From: Viola odorata
Lineage: Eukaryota > Streptophyta > Magnoliopsida > Malpighiales > Violaceae
Direction of reading: 5' to 3'
DNA length: 64,000 nt
Assembly: GCA_963691705.1 (NCBI GenBank)
Contig: OY829540.1
Location: 72,216,367 to 72,280,366, forward strand
Positions within the stretch are counted from its first letter, which is position 1. Every line of letters begins with the position of its first letter. Made by a program: the position numbers and the translations under genes. Below are positions 46,060 through 58,730 of this stretch, piece by piece. Under the pieces are notes generated by a model, which made no database searches, was not told the origin of the DNA, and saw only the letters and a list, made by a program, of their open reading frames with translations.

Positions 46060-47340
46060 TTTTTATAGGAAACACATCTGAGAGGCTAATTATTGGAAAG
46101 GACATGAAAAACCCAATGAAAAGCATCAAATTACCAAGAGAAGAAATTCTGGGCTGAACATTAAATCACGTTCTGCGCTTCCCTTGGCCCAAGACAATAT
46201 CACACGGGCTTGGGCCTGACAAAGAAGATGGATGTGCGTCTTGCGCAGCTGGCTCCAGGGAAGAGATTCCATTTTATAGATTTTTATTACAATTTCTTAT
46301 CTAGGATTTTAATTCTTTTAAAAATTGAATTTATCCTATTTTCAAGGATTGTAGTTGGACTAGGATTTGATTAACAAAACCTAGGAGGAGAAAGAGGTTA
46401 TCTTCTCTTCCAAAAACAACAATTCGGCTACTGGTTCTAATACATTCAATATTATTCTTTTCTTCTTCATTCCTTGATTTTAATTAATTTATGCATAATA
46501 ATTGTTTGAATTAATTATGTCTTGTTCTAGTTAATTCATCTATTCTTGGTAAAGGCTCTAGAGTCATGATTCGTTTGTTGTGAGATCAAATTAAGCTTCA
46601 TAAAATCCAAGTTTGTATTTCTATTCTTTTTATTTAAATGTCAATTTGTTCTTATTCGATCTAAGTTTGATCACCTTAGACTTTAATTCGAACAATTACA
46701 TCTTTTCTTAGAAACGTTGGATTCTACATCGTTGATAGGAATTTGTAGGTAACTAATTAGTGTAAAAGCTAATTTGAAAAGGGTAGAATCCGATTCATAG
46801 GAGTAGAAGAAAATCTCTTCTAGATCGGGAAAGGTCTCTCCCCGTGTTTAATCAACCCTTCAGTTGAACTTTATTAGGAGTACCGCCTTAAAGTTATTGA
46901 ACGGTTAGGGATCCCAGTAGGAGTACCGCCTTAGGAATCTTGAGTAGGAGGAGAGCAGGAGGCTCAAAATACCACTGGTCTCTGTAACCTTTCTATTAAA
47001 TTTGGTTTTGAAAACACTTGCATCAATGATTGACATGTATGAATCGTGACCCGAAAAGAGTCTTTATCGGGAATTTATCATCATCCGAGTTCACTTAATC
47101 ATCTCTCGTTTACTATTTTTATTCTCTCTGTCTATTAAATTAATTTCAACCCAAAATCCCACTTATTGGTTTTTACCACTATTACAATTTTAGTTTTTTA
47201 CAGAAATTACTATTGTCCTGAAATCCCTGTGGTTCGATCATTTTACCACTTGCTACAGTTTTAATTAATTGTGCATGGTGAATTGTATGATTTATTTTTG
47301 TTGGTTTCGGCACCTCATCTTATTTTACTATTTTACTCGA
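46060..47340. other. Degenerate retroelement-like non-coding sequence (possible old LTR)
   Basis: Higher GC than its surroundings. It has a duplicated AGGAGTACCGCCTTA (about 46877 and 46919) and the text CCCTGTGGTTCGATCATTTT near 47228, which resembles the 3' part of some plant gypsy LTRs. No coding domain, clear ends or target duplication were found. Confidence 0.3.
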
Positions 47341-47952
47341 TTCAAGTTTGAAATAGTCGTATCTAATATGATGATCATATATCATATGACTTTGACACAA
47401 CTGGTTATGAGGAATATGATTTTAGAACTTGAAATATCTTTAGACTGAGCCGGCCCATTACCTTAGTAGTGATTTTTAGGTCAAAAAAAACAAATTCGAT
47501 GTTTAACGAATAAATTTATTAGTAGTTCATTCTTTTCTATCTTAAGAGGTATTTCATTTTTATTTAAATAAATGATTATTAAACGAAATATAATCTCAAT
47601 CGCTTGTAAAAAAACTGAAAAACCAAATATTTACAAACACTTTATCTGTTTTGACCACAAAAAGTACATATGCACACAACATCCACAAGAGAACTAAGTA
47701 CTTAGGCCACAACAGCTGATGGTCATCATGCAGTTAACCGTATGACATGACATAAATGGCAACTTGGCCTTCTCTTATCTGCGAGTGTATGATAAGGCAA
47801 CACTTTCATTGACATATGAAACTGACCTGAACCTGAAGATGCCCTAATTCAAGATGCATTATTTGGTGAGAAAATCATGCTAATTTTTTTCTTTTTTACA
47901 GAAGCTTCTTGAGGCCAATATATAAAGCACAATAAAAGACATTTTTAAGTAG

Positions 47953-50900
47953 TTACTTGGCAGATCTACAAGGATTTGCTATTGATGCCATGGCACCTTC
48001 TCCCTCAGCTTCAGCTACTTCCTCCGCTAGTTGTTGGTCAAGAATTTCTTGCATCTCAACAACCCTGAAAGGACAAGTGAAGAAAGCTTTTCAACATACT
48101 GCTGGGTTGAATCCCTGATCATGCAGAAAGTTAAAAGAAAAAGACTATATGAAGGGTCTAATGCAGATAAAAAACTAACACCTGCCAGATATAAGGTAAT
48201 GAACAATACTTTTCACAATTTGGCAACCTATTTTTTATCATTCTAGAAGTATCAAAGTGATCTGATCTGAGTTTTAGGTTTTATTTCAGCTAATATTATA
48301 TTTTTTGATACGCATTCATTTTCTACACTTAAAATGATACATGTTAAGCGTTCAAGAAATGTGACACTTTTTTTACAAAGTTGACATTTTAATAAGAAAT
48401 AATAAAAAATCAAATTAAGATGAAAACAAATAAAAGAACATTTTCTTGATTCTCTTTTGTGGGTCTCTACAATTTGCTGCAAGAATAAGTTTTTACTCAG
48501 TTTCAACATTTTTTTTTTTTCTTCTATTCTAAAGATTTCGATATACATAGTATGCTGTGGAAAACACTCAATACCATAAGAAACATATTAAATCACTAAA
48601 ACATTAAGGTGATTTCCAAGTTGAATAGAATAATAAAGCAGATAATGGCCTACAGTTTCTATGCAGCATACCTCAATGCACGGACCAAAGTTTGTGGGCT
48701 GCAAAAATAGGAAGCACAAATAGAATCAAAATTCAGAGCTACTAAGGCCCCGTTTACTTCGCAGGATTCTCCCGAAAATTCTCCAGTTTTTTGAAAACTG
48801 GGAGAATTTTCAGAAAACGTGTTTACTTGGCGTTGTTTTCATTTTCTAAATGAAAACGAAAATACTCTGTTTGAAAAACGATGAACAAATTTTGAAAACA
48901 ACAAAAAAGCTGTTCTCTATTTTTCTAACTTTTTTTGCCTTGGCTGCTTCAGATTGAATACACGCGGTTTTCAAACTGAAGCATTAATGAATTTTTCAAA
49001 ATCACGGAAATACCCCCGCAACCTTCTTCACGTTGCTGCACTGTCCTCCTTCGTCGCTGCACTGTCCTCCTTCGTCGCTGCACTACCCTCTTCCTCCTGT
49101 CACCACCACGTCGCTGCGCTACCCTCTTCCTCCAGTCGCCACCACATCAGTGCCCCACCTCAGCCGCACCCAAACAGCCCCGACCAACCGCGCCACACCA
49201 AGCTGCACCATCTTCGAGCTGCTGCGCTGCCATCGCGAAAGAACAATACCAACGTCACCGAAGCAAGCTCAGCCGCTAAGAGACAAGCTCAGCCATAAAA
49301 TCAGCCTGTGGCACCTAAAGTGGAACATGCCGAGCAAGAAGAACAAAATCAGCCAGAGGAGCTTCTGCAACCAAAAGTCGAACAAGTTGAACAAGTTGAA
49401 CAAGAGGAGGGGGAGGAGGAGGAGGAGGAGGAGGAGAAAGAAGAAGAATAAGAAGAAGAAGAAGAGGAGGAAGAAGATGAACGGAGGGAGGAGGAAGAAG
49501 GTGAACAGTAACTTGTACCAAATTAATTATAATGGCACAATGGTAAATTAGAGTTTTCTATATTTTCTACTTAATTCAATTGCTTGCATTTTAGAACAAA
49601 TTGATGATGAATCTGTTGTGAAATATTTAGTCTTTAATCTCTAGATTAATTACATGCTTTCAATTTCGTAAATTGATTAATGGTTTGCTCCAATTTCATG
49701 TTTTGAATTAATTTGTCAAATTACCGTATTTTTGAAATTAAATCCTGTGTGTTGAGTAATCGGATTTTTGGTTCGAACGGGTGGATCGACATTAATTTTA
49801 CGAATATTTTGGTCGTCTCGGAATTTTGATAGACCGAAATTGACCGAAACTTGGTCGCCGGTCGGTGGCTCCGGCGCAAGGAAGAAGAAGAATGAAAGGT
49901 GACGGGCCAAGCCCGTCCCTTTCTTTGGCTTTGCAGATGGGCCTTGGCTTGGCCAAGCCCATCTGCCCTCTTTTTCCTTTAAAAATAATTTCTTTTACTC
50001 AAACATAATTGACAATTTAATTAATTCATTTTTATAATTAATTACTAAACAACGCAAAAATAAAAACTAACATTAATCTATTTAATTATTTTCCTTTTTT
50101 AACACCTCAACGTTATGCACTAATAGAAAACACATTAAATAAAAAAATAGTAAATTCATCAAAAAGTCAGATTTAATTTTAATTCTGATGCTGGGCTATT
50201 TTGAGCCCAATTTCAGTCCCAATCGATTATTCACAGAATATGGTATGGATGGTCTAGAGAACTGTGATGGGACGAAGATGGCGAGCTGCAAGAAGGTATT
50301 CAAGTGAATATGTCCTGTTTACAACAAATGAATGCTGTTAGAGAAGATATTGCAAATCAATTATGGGCTCATCATAATAATGGCTAGAGTATGAGGAATT
50401 AACGGGCCAAATGGAGTATGTTTTTAATGTCATTTTTTTTAATATTTAAGTAATGAACAATAAGACTATTTTATATGTATTTTATTTTCAGGTAGAAACA
50501 TGAATAATAAGCAATTATTTTTTATTTTTCAAAAATTTGGAAATTAGTGCACAGTAAACGCGTTTTTCAGTTTTTCAAATCAGGAAAATAAAACCAGCGT
50601 GCGAAGTAAACAGGTTTTCCAGTTTTTCCGATCAGGAAAATCGTGCGAAGTAAACACGTTTTCCAGTTTTCAGAATGAAAATAAAGTTCTCGAAATTCAG
50701 AAAAACAGCAAATTTTCAAATTGAACATATACTGCAAATAAACGGGGCCTAAATATTTTCTCTCAATCACAATTCAGAGCTATAAAAGCCATGTGGTAAA
50801 AAATTGCAATCCAGGCAACTAAGAGATATGCCAGTCAGTAGTCCTTGGTTAGTTAGTCCATCAGACGTTCTATTGTAAGTAAATTGGAAATACTTATTAT

Positions 50901-52090
50901 AAAGATAGGCTAATTTTTTTCTCCTCACAGCTTTGACGTAAATTTCCAGACTTATAGGTCTAGTGATATATGCGATATGATTTTTTTAAAACCAAAAAAA
51001 TCTCATGGACGTTGAAAAATTCAATAATTGTGACACAAGACACTAAATCAATACGAAGAACAAAATAGAAACAATCAACCGGTGCTGATCAAAGAACAAC
51101 TGGTGTTACAATTACAACTTTTAATTCTCTTGCATTTAACTAACGACTATTTAATTTATCACAGCCGAGACGAAAAGAACATCATATGGCGATACATACC
51201 TAAGTCTGCCAACCTCCTCTTTGTGTGATGCTGCTGCTGCTAATGCAAACCTTCGCTTTCCATCAAGAGCAGTTAACCTCTAAGGTAAATGACACAGAAA
51301 GAGCAGGGGAAAAAAATTATAAATTACATGGCACAGAATGTCATTATTTCTCAACTTAGAACCAAAATTAATAGACAAACTTAGTTTCACCTCATACGTA
51401 TTAACAATCTCCTTATCATCACTCAAAGAATCCCTAGCTTCAGCTGCCTCCTCCGATATTGACATCATACCTTCCACATCCTACAAAAAAATTGACATGG
51501 CATGGTACTGAATTTACAAACAAACAAAAATTAAGACACTATCTGATCACAACAGAACCAACCTTCAATGTTGTGTTCAAGTTATTTCTGGCATTGCTAA
51601 GCAGTTTTATCTGATCGTGATTATCAATTAAATTTTGACATTCCTGGCAATACCTAATATGAAAATGCACAATAAGTCGAACACTTATAACCAAATTCAA
51701 ATCCAGTATTTCATCTAATTCAACTTTAAAAACAAGTAAAAGTACTTCTCGATGACAATAAAGTTTTCACGGAGCTGGTTGATTGTTTTCTGAGACAAGG
51801 GAAGTGATTCCAGCCCAGCTTGCGCTTGTTCAACCTGCTCCGCAACCATTGTGCTGAGTTGCGCTTCATTTGCCTAAACAAAAAAAACAAAGATCAGAGC
51901 GATGAAAATGAATAAATTCGCTGATGCTTCAAAATTTTGACAATGAGAGGGAAATGATGACCTGTTGGCGAGTGATGCAATCGGCTTTAATGGAAGAAAT
52001 GGAGTGGAAGAGCTCCGAAAGGGGAAGGAGTTTTGCCACCTCGCGCACCGCCGCCTCCTTGGCTTCCACTCCAAGATCCTCCACCATCAT
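47953..52090 (-). pseudogene. SEC6: Exocyst subunit SEC6, 5' gene fragment
   Basis: Exons in order on the minus strand: 52090-51962 (MMVEDLGVEAKEAAVREVAK), 51873-51746 (STMVAEQVEQAQAGLESL), 51653-51563, 51480-51391 (DVEGMMSISEEAAEARDSL), 51279-51200 (RLTALDGKRRFALAAAA), 48698-48672 (PQTLVRALR) and 48064 to at most 47972 (VVEMQEILDQQLAEEVAEAE). The match to plant SEC6, a tethering-complex subunit for exocytosis, is close. Between the fifth and sixth blocks, the exon that follows GRLR in SEC6 (about 30 codons) is not found on either side of the inserted Harbinger element. After IANP the frame runs to a TAA at 47953, and no later exons (more than 500 residues of the usual protein) exist to the left. 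Splice sites in the surviving exons are good. I call it a truncated duplicate. Confidence 0.85.
48746..50749 (+). mobile_element. PIF/Harbinger-like DNA transposon, 2.0 kb, non-autonomous
   Basis: Ends GGCCCCGTTTACTT and AAATAAACGGGGCC are inverted repeats, flanked by TAA on both sides (48743-48745 and 50750-50752), as for PIF/Harbinger. Subterminal inverted copies of GCGAAGTAAAC/GTTTACTT and GTTTTCCAGTTTTC are present. The inside is mostly low-complexity: TGCACT/CCTCCTTCGTCGC repeats (about 49030-49150) and a GGA/GAA tract (about 49400-49500). At 50328-50387 the frame MNAVREDIANQLWAHHNNG then stop resembles the C-terminal end of a Harbinger (ALP1-like) transposase, so it is probably an internally deleted autonomous copy. 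It lies in the SEC6 fragment where one exon is missing. Confidence 0.85.
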
Positions 52091-52884
52091 CTTCTCGAAT
52101 ACTGATTTGGTCTATTAAGGGTTTGGATTTGGGATGCTCACTTTCTTCTTCCTTTGGCCTGCTCTGATGCGCGTTCCACCATTACCTGCGATTTTATTGT
52201 TTCAACTCAGATCTCAACACCTAATTTTGGAGCAACCGTATCTTCCAAAGCATGTTCCTCATCTTCAAATTTTTAAATAAATAAAAAAACGCAAAAAGAA
52301 TTGATTTTAAACTTCTTCTTTTTCAAATTTTACCATTTATTGGACCAAGCTAATAACATTATTCTTCACTCCAGAACCAGAACATCTTTAGAGTTAAACT
52401 TAAAAAATAAACAATTTCTTTTATTATAATTCTTGAAATAATTAACATCTAAACTTATATATTTTAAATTAAATTATCAAATAATTTAAGTTTTTCACCA
52501 TTTCATGCAGTATTTTATTTTATTTTGTGCAAAAATATATGCAGTCTTCAATACCGTCCTCATTAATCTTGCATTCCTAAATGTAAAAAATGCTCATTAG
52601 TCTTGCATTACAAGAAAAGAAGTACGTTCATTCATTCATTCATGTATTAGAGTGCACTTACTTGCTCATCCAAAATCTCAAATTGTCCTAAAAGAATATG
52701 TAATGTGCTTGTATTTCTTTCCTTTTTTTCTGTTTCTGCCAAACTGTAGTGTAATGTGACTGTGTACTGCTTTAATACCAGAAAATACAAAATGGAGCTC
52801 GCAATGATCTCATCAACGAACGTGGGAATCTAAATGGTAATGTTTAAAGGCAACGAATCTGAGTTGTGCGCGACAAAATTGCTG
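52091..52884. other. Upstream flank of the SEC6 fragment
   Basis: No gene seen. A TTCATTCATTCATTCATG run occurs near 52628-52645. The stretch separates the SEC6 start from the dynamin fragment on the same strand. Confidence 0.5.
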
Positions 52885-53784
52885 TCATTTCCATGCCACT
52901 GAATCGATCTCATCCCTTGCCGACTTGTATAGTTCAAGCCTTTTCGCGATGGTCGATCTTCTTTCCATGAGATGTGGATCTTCGTCTAACATCGCACCAA
53001 GCCTCTCCTTCTGCAAGGAAACATGACAGAGACTCGGTAAGCCAAAGCTCCTCATGCCTTCCCATTTGAAAATTTAGACAAACTAATATCATGACTGAAG
53101 TGCAAAGAACTATAGGAAAAAGAAAACAGCCTGCCAAGTTAGGTTTCAGAACTGTAGTGCCTTCTGAACCTATTATATGTTGAAGGGAGCTTACATGTTA
53201 CAACACAAAATCCCTAGTCATTCTCTTCCTTTAGGAGAGATCAAACATTAGGAAGTTTTGGGGGTACTTAAGTAATTCAAACTTCAAAGTATCAATCTCA
53301 TTAAATTGCAATGCTTTTACTGTGTCAAGCCTTTTTGGATATCATTCATTTGATCTCCATACAGCAAAAGCAACCACAAGCCCAATCATAAGGTCTAATC
53401 TACCAAATGGAACTTTTCTCGCAGGAAACCAAAGTATTCAAAGAAGAGGGAACAAACTCGAGAGGTATGCGATGGGAATTGGGACAGATTTCTTTGAGTA
53501 GATTGACTAACATTCTCAAAACATGAATGAGTGGAAGGATGCGAAAGAAATGGGAAAATTACTGACTGAAACAAAGCTAAGTCTTTCTTTATTGCCTCAA
53601 AAACACTCATTCTCACAAATAAAGAACTACTAAATTTAGCTTGCAACTCATGGAAGATGATCCTATTTTTCTTGGAAGATCGGACTAAAAATAAGTAGTG
53701 CAGAAACATGAGTTAAAAAATTACCTCCCTTCTCCCAATTTGAGCATAGAAGGAATTCAGAAGAGATCTCTTGGCTTCTCAGAC
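52885..53784 (-). pseudogene. Dynamin-related protein 1 (DRP1)-type, last two exons only
   Basis: The penultimate exon 53784-53725 reads V-stop-EAKRSLLNSFYAQIGRRE. The final exon 53010-52885 reads [20 protein letters not shown], continues [20 protein letters not shown], then stop. This is the end of the GTPase effector domain of plant DRP1 proteins (membrane fission at the cell plate and in endocytosis). The splice sites between them are GT-AG and in frame. A TGA stands where DRP1 proteins have an arginine (CQVREAK), and no earlier exons lie upstream, where the NLR gene begins. It is therefore a 3' gene fragment. Confidence 0.82.
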
Positions 53785-55723
53785 CTGGCAATAAACCATA
53801 AGAAAAAAAAATCATATATGGTCAGGTGTATTTATATGCAATACAACCAAACCAATACTGTTATGGCATTGATCAGGCTGGAACAAAGAATGGTACAAAA
53901 CTCCTATTATTTAACCATACTAATACATTAAAATTTCCTAAAGGTTGATAATTTAAGAGCTATATACTCTAGCTTGGCTAAACTTAACATACAAGAGCCA
54001 TGACAAGCAATGCAAGTTATCTACCTTTTAGGATGCAAGTTAAGGAAACAATTATCTTGTGCAGTGAGGTCTATCATAGTACCATATACCCACTTTAATT
54101 GTAAGCCACGTCAACAAGTACAACAAAAGAAGTTATCGAAGTTCAAACCCTGTAGGAACCTGAGGAGGGAGAGGCACCGAGAATGGAAACGACTCCTTAT
54201 TCTTCTTTTTCTGCTTCCCCTTCTTATACTTCTTCATCCTCATTCTCGTCCTCATGCTCGTCGCCGTTATCATCCTCATCCTCATCTTCATCCTCATCCC
54301 AATCTTCGTCTCCGCCCTCGTCCTTTTCCTCTTCCTTCACCTGTTCAGGAGTATTTCTTGAAATTAGCACATGTTTGCATGATAGGATACTCTCAAATTG
54401 ATGTTTTCTATTTCATTAATATTATTCAATGAAAGAATGTCATGGGGTTGGTGTATTTTTTAACTACCATATATATCCCCTTCTTTTTTTGGACAATTGT
54501 ATATCATTTTCTTGGTATTTTATGTTTTTGTATCATAAAATTCTTCTTACTTTATAGTTTCATCCATTAAATTAATTAAATTTCTAGAAAGATATAAGTG
54601 CAAGCTTATAACCAACTAGTAAGCTTTTAGGTAAACTATACATTTTAGAAAGAAGAAGAAAAACATTGAAGTTTATAAAATCTTTCACTTCCACTTTTAT
54701 AGTTTTAATGACTCATAAAAATTGCAATTTTAACTTTTCTAAATATTTTTATAAAAATTACAATTTTAACTTTTCTAAATATTTTTAAAAAAATTATTAA
54801 TTTTTTTAACTTTAATTGAGATGAACCTAGTAATATTTGTATGTCACTTCGGCTTGTAAGTGTTAAATATGAGAAGTTTTAAAGTTTTTTTAATATAGTT
54901 CATCCTAGATTCTCCCTCTATATATATAAATTAAAAGGAAAGGAAATTAGGTGAATGAATACAAACCATTTCTTCAAACAATTGTCGTATAGTGGAATTA
55001 AGATCGCCCTCCCATCGCGCTTGATTTTCTTCTCTTTTTTCATCATCTTCCTCTACCCAAAAAGGCCACACCCTTATTAGCTTTGGTGTGCGCAAGGCTC
55101 CCGTGGAGAAAAACTTCATTTTGGGACAGTTCTTCATAATCACCCGATTCAATGATGGGAACCAGAAGTTGCAATCAGATGTGGAGCAGAAGTTTGTAAG
55201 GCTATTCAAATCTTGTAATTCTAGAACCTCCAATTTTTCAAAAACAATGTACTCGTTATTGCTAGCTAATTTGTCCCATTGATCATCAATGAGTACAATC
55301 TCCTCCAAAGAATCACATTTTGATACTGTCATCTTCTTGAGGTTCACGAGGCTTTTGGCAGTACTAGAGGATTCTACTAACTTTAACTTTATCAGCATAG
55401 GGCAATTCCATACATCCAAATCTGTTAGATTTTTGAACAATATTGTGGATGGTGCTAAACTAAGCAAATTGCCGCACAAATACACCTTCAAGCTTGTTAA
55501 ATTTTGAAGCCAACAACTATTTCCCGCTGAAATTGCGTCATCCCATATCTTCTTAACTTCGATTTCGTGTAGGCTTAACTCTTGCAATTTCGGGAACACA
55601 ATCTGCATGCACCAAACCCTTAGTTATTTTCAATAGACAAATATGTTTCCTTTTTTTTATTTTATTAATGGGAGGCTTAAAGTCTAAAAATCACATTTTG
55701 ACATTTATATAATCAAAATAGTA

Positions 55724-55959
55724 CTCCCTTCGTCCCATATTAACTGTCACTTTACTATTCGTGCACGTATTTCGAGGAAGCCGAATGATTCACTATTTGA
55801 CTCCAAAAAAATCCGTACTTTTTTTCGAACGTACGTTAATCCTTAACCTACGTTCGAGAAAAAATTCGAAAGTTTTTGAGGTCAAATAGTGCGTCATCCG
55901 ACCTCCTCGAACGCGTGCATGAACAGTGAAAGTGGACAATTATATAGGTCCAGAGGGAG
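55724..55959. mobile_element. Stowaway-like MITE, copy 2
   Basis: 236 bp, ends CTCCCTTCGTCCC and GGTCCAGAGGGAG, TA on both sides (55722-55723 and 55960-55961). Same family as 33357-33615: shared CGTACGTTAATCCTTAAC centre and GTCAAATAGTGCGTCATCCG. It is located in the intron between NLR exons A and B. Confidence 0.85.
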
Positions 55960-55961
55960 TA

Positions 55962-56797
55962 GAATTTATTTGTTTGCATGTTATGGTAAGGATACAACAT
56001 TGGACCGCAGCCCGATCCGACAAGCAAAACAACCCGAACAACCACAAAGCAAAGGCCATGGTCACGGGTTAGAAATGCTCAACACAGTACCGAACCAAAG
56101 AACCTAAACTAAGCCCGATACCCAACCAGGCCTAGGAAGACAATCACTGGAATGGGCCAAGAGCCCAACCACCCCACCCGAAACGACCCCCAATCCAATA
56201 CAAGCACAAAGCAATGTTAATTTTTTTCTTGCACATTAAAACCAATAAAAAATAAAAAATGTACAACGAAAAGAAACTTAGATTGTAAGCCTTTAGGTAA
56301 AATAACTATAAAAAATTTTAAGAAAACATAAATAGAAATGCAAAGTTGAAGATTAATTTGAAGAAAGACCAAGAAAGTAAATTAAAAAAAAAAATCTAAA
56401 AATTGGCCAAAGAAAGGTTTCTGAAAACAAAAACATAATAAAGTTGCCAAAAGTAGGTTATTACATAGTTGTAAAGTACCTAAACTGTGTTGGATAAATA
56501 TTAGCAATTAAACAGTAAGAAAATTTAAACATTATTTCTCCAGGAGTTCAGTGTCTATTGAGAAAAACATTAAAAAAGACCTGAGATTGAAAGAATAAAA
56601 AATATATTAAGTTTACATAATAAAGATATATTGAAGATTAAGACCAAAAAAATAAAAGAGTTCTTTTAGAACAAAGGAGATTAACAAACAAACAAAAAAA
56701 CCTAATAGAATGAAAAATAAGAATATTAAATTGATTAATAAATCATCATACTATGAAAGAAACCAGACCAACGTTTTTATTGAAAAGCAGAGTGTAC
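55962..56797 (-). other. Remaining NLR intron sequence
   Basis: AT-rich intron DNA with no coding content. The short open frames in it are chance. Confidence 0.5.
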
Positions 56798-57518
56798 CTT
56801 TTTATTGAAAAGAGGAGCAGGGGATGGAACCCCCTCTGACTGCTTGAACCTGTAGAAGCTTACGAGACTAGGTAGTACTTCTAGTTCCAGTACTCGAAGC
56901 TCATCAGTGAATCCAATTGGGATTTCTTCTTCATTTTCACTCTTTCTTGAAACAATAATGCTTTCCATGTCCCCACAGTACCGTACTATGATTTTTTTTA
57001 GGCGCAAAAGGCCTCTTGCCAAGTTGGATGAGAGAAGATCATTCAATAAATCACAGTAACTCACATCTATAACTCTCAAGTTTTCAAATGATCCAACCGG
57101 GAGCGGATGATCATGATCATCACAAATCCTCACCAACTTTGGCAAAACACAAACGTGCAAGGTCTCCAGATTTGGAAAAATACAATTATTATAATTCTTC
57201 TTTACAATGTATTGAATCTCATCTGTCTCACCTCCAAAATTATTAACGTCGAGATGCTTCAACTCAGGAAAACCTTTCGGATCCATTTCACTTACACTTA
57301 CAGAACTCTTAATTGATTCCAGCAATAGACTCTCAGCTCTTGTCATCAATGCTTTAGTTCCCTCACTATCAAATTCAACTACATTTGTGAATTCATCAAC
57401 CAGTAGTGTTCTTGGTAAAATATAGTCAATCATCGACCGGCAATTTCCAATAAATATTCTAAATGTCTCTAACTTTTTAAAGACCAAATCTTTGGGAAAC
57501 ATCTTTGCATGTTCACGG

Positions 57519-58713
57519 TGATAAACGTGGCCTAGGGGGGGGGGGGTGAATAGGCAATAATAGACAATAAAAAATCTAACACAAATTGTAAATAATTTGA
57601 GTGCGGAAATAGAATGTAAAAACACAAGTATGTATAGTGGTTCCAATTCCTCAATGAATTGTACTCCACTACCTAAGAGTCCTCCTCTTAGGATTTTCTA
57701 ACAACGAACACTTCGTTATTTACCTTGAGTTTTTACGGGTTCAACTCAAACCTTACACCTTGGTTTTTGCGGGCTCAACCAATAAACCTTTCACTTGGTT
57801 TTCACGGGATCACCAACAACCTTACACTTGGTTTTTGCGGGCTCAACCAACAAACCTTACAATGTGATTTTTCCGGGCTCAATCACAACCTATCACAATC
57901 AAGATTACTTGACAAGAGAATGTTAAATAGCAACACAATTGGTGTACAAATAAACTATGTATGATTCAATAAATAACACCAATAAATGAACAAGAATACC
58001 TCAAAAGAAAGCTTAAACCTTACTTGAAATATGGACACAAGATTGAGTAAATTCGGATGTGAGAAGCTTGTGTTATGAAAGAATCAAGTTGAAGGTTTTG
58101 CAAAAACTCAGATTTTTGGTCTTTTGAAAAGTATGAGAGCTTTCTAAAATCTTTCTTGTGTTCTAAATGTTCTTGTTATGTTCTAACTCATCTAGGATGA
58201 GTATATATAGGTTTTAGATCAGTTATGATCCGGACAAGAAAGTATGGAGCCAAAAATCCCGTTATAGTGGACAAAATAGCTGTTGGGAAAAACTAGCCGT
58301 TGGGCAAAACGCTATGGCGTTTTGAATAACGCTATAGCGTTTTGCTCCTGGACGAAATCTTTCATTCCAGTAGCAAAACGCTATAGCGTTTTCACAAACG
58401 CTATGGCGTTTTAAGCCTGACGAAAATGCAAAAAACCTTTCCGAAATTCATTTTCGCTTAAAAACCTTTTGACTCAAAAACTCTTGAGGTATTTAATGAA
58501 CATTGATCAAGTGTTAAGTTGAATCATACTTACATGATTAGAGTTCTAATGTACACTTGATCTTCTAGCTTGTGATATCTTGATTTGTTGCTTTTTTTCT
58601 TATTTGCTTGATCACAAACTACACACACTTTAACTTCAAATTGCATTAGTAATACTAATTAGTTTGTGTGTCTAAAATCATCAAAACAAGAGTAAGTTGC
58701 CCTTGGGCTAACA
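57519..58713 (-). repeat. 3' LTR of the copia element, 1195 bp
   Basis: TG...CA ends. It contains a 12-base G-run (about 57535-57546; the other LTR has a shorter, interrupted one), imperfect repeats of ACCTTACACTTGGTTTTTGC/GGGCTCAACCAA (about 57740-57890), and near-perfect palindromes AAAACGCTATAGCGTTTT at about 58300-58415. Confidence 0.9.
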
Positions 58714-58730
58714 ATCTCCCCCTTTTTGAT
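58714..58730 (-). promoter_or_regulatory. Polypurine tract of the copia element
   Basis: The minus strand reads AAAAAGGGGGAGAT directly before the 3' LTR, the classical second-strand primer site. Confidence 0.8.

Larger units (their letters stand above)
54224..57518 (-). pseudogene. RPS2-like CC-NB-LRR resistance gene, 3' part, split by a copia element
   Basis: Exon A runs from the copia boundary at 57518 to 56798 (AKMFPKDLVFKKLETFRIFI, then MESIIVSRKSENEEEIP). Exon B is 55602-54967 (VFPKLQELSLHEIEVKKIW to TIRQLFEEM). A likely last exon C is 54340-54224, a 38-residue acidic tail (VKEEEKDEGGDEDWDEDEDE...) in frame after a GT-AG intron. The A-B intron (55601-56799 region) carries a MITE. The text is typical of the irregular LRRs of the At4g27190/RPS2 group of intracellular immune receptors. 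The upstream LRRs, NB-ARC and coiled coil would lie beyond the copia element, past 64000. The element interrupts the coding sequence, so this allele should be dead. If exon C is not used, exon B ends at the stop at 54931. Confidence 0.83.

Noticed and set aside
48954..49551. Overlapping open frames rich in Ala/Ser/Pro and then Lys/Arg
   Set aside because: They come from short tandem repeats and a GGA/GAA tract inside the Harbinger element; no domain and no conserved start.
54183..54401. Plus-strand Ser-rich open frame
   Set aside because: It is the reverse complement of the GAT/GAG-rich acidic exon of the NLR gene; the minus strand has good splice context and the plus strand has none.
57725..57964. 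79-residue open frame in both copia LTRs (57725 and 63292)
   Set aside because: Translation of imperfect GGGCTCAACC/CACTTGGTTTT repeats in the LTR; opposite to element direction and without known features.
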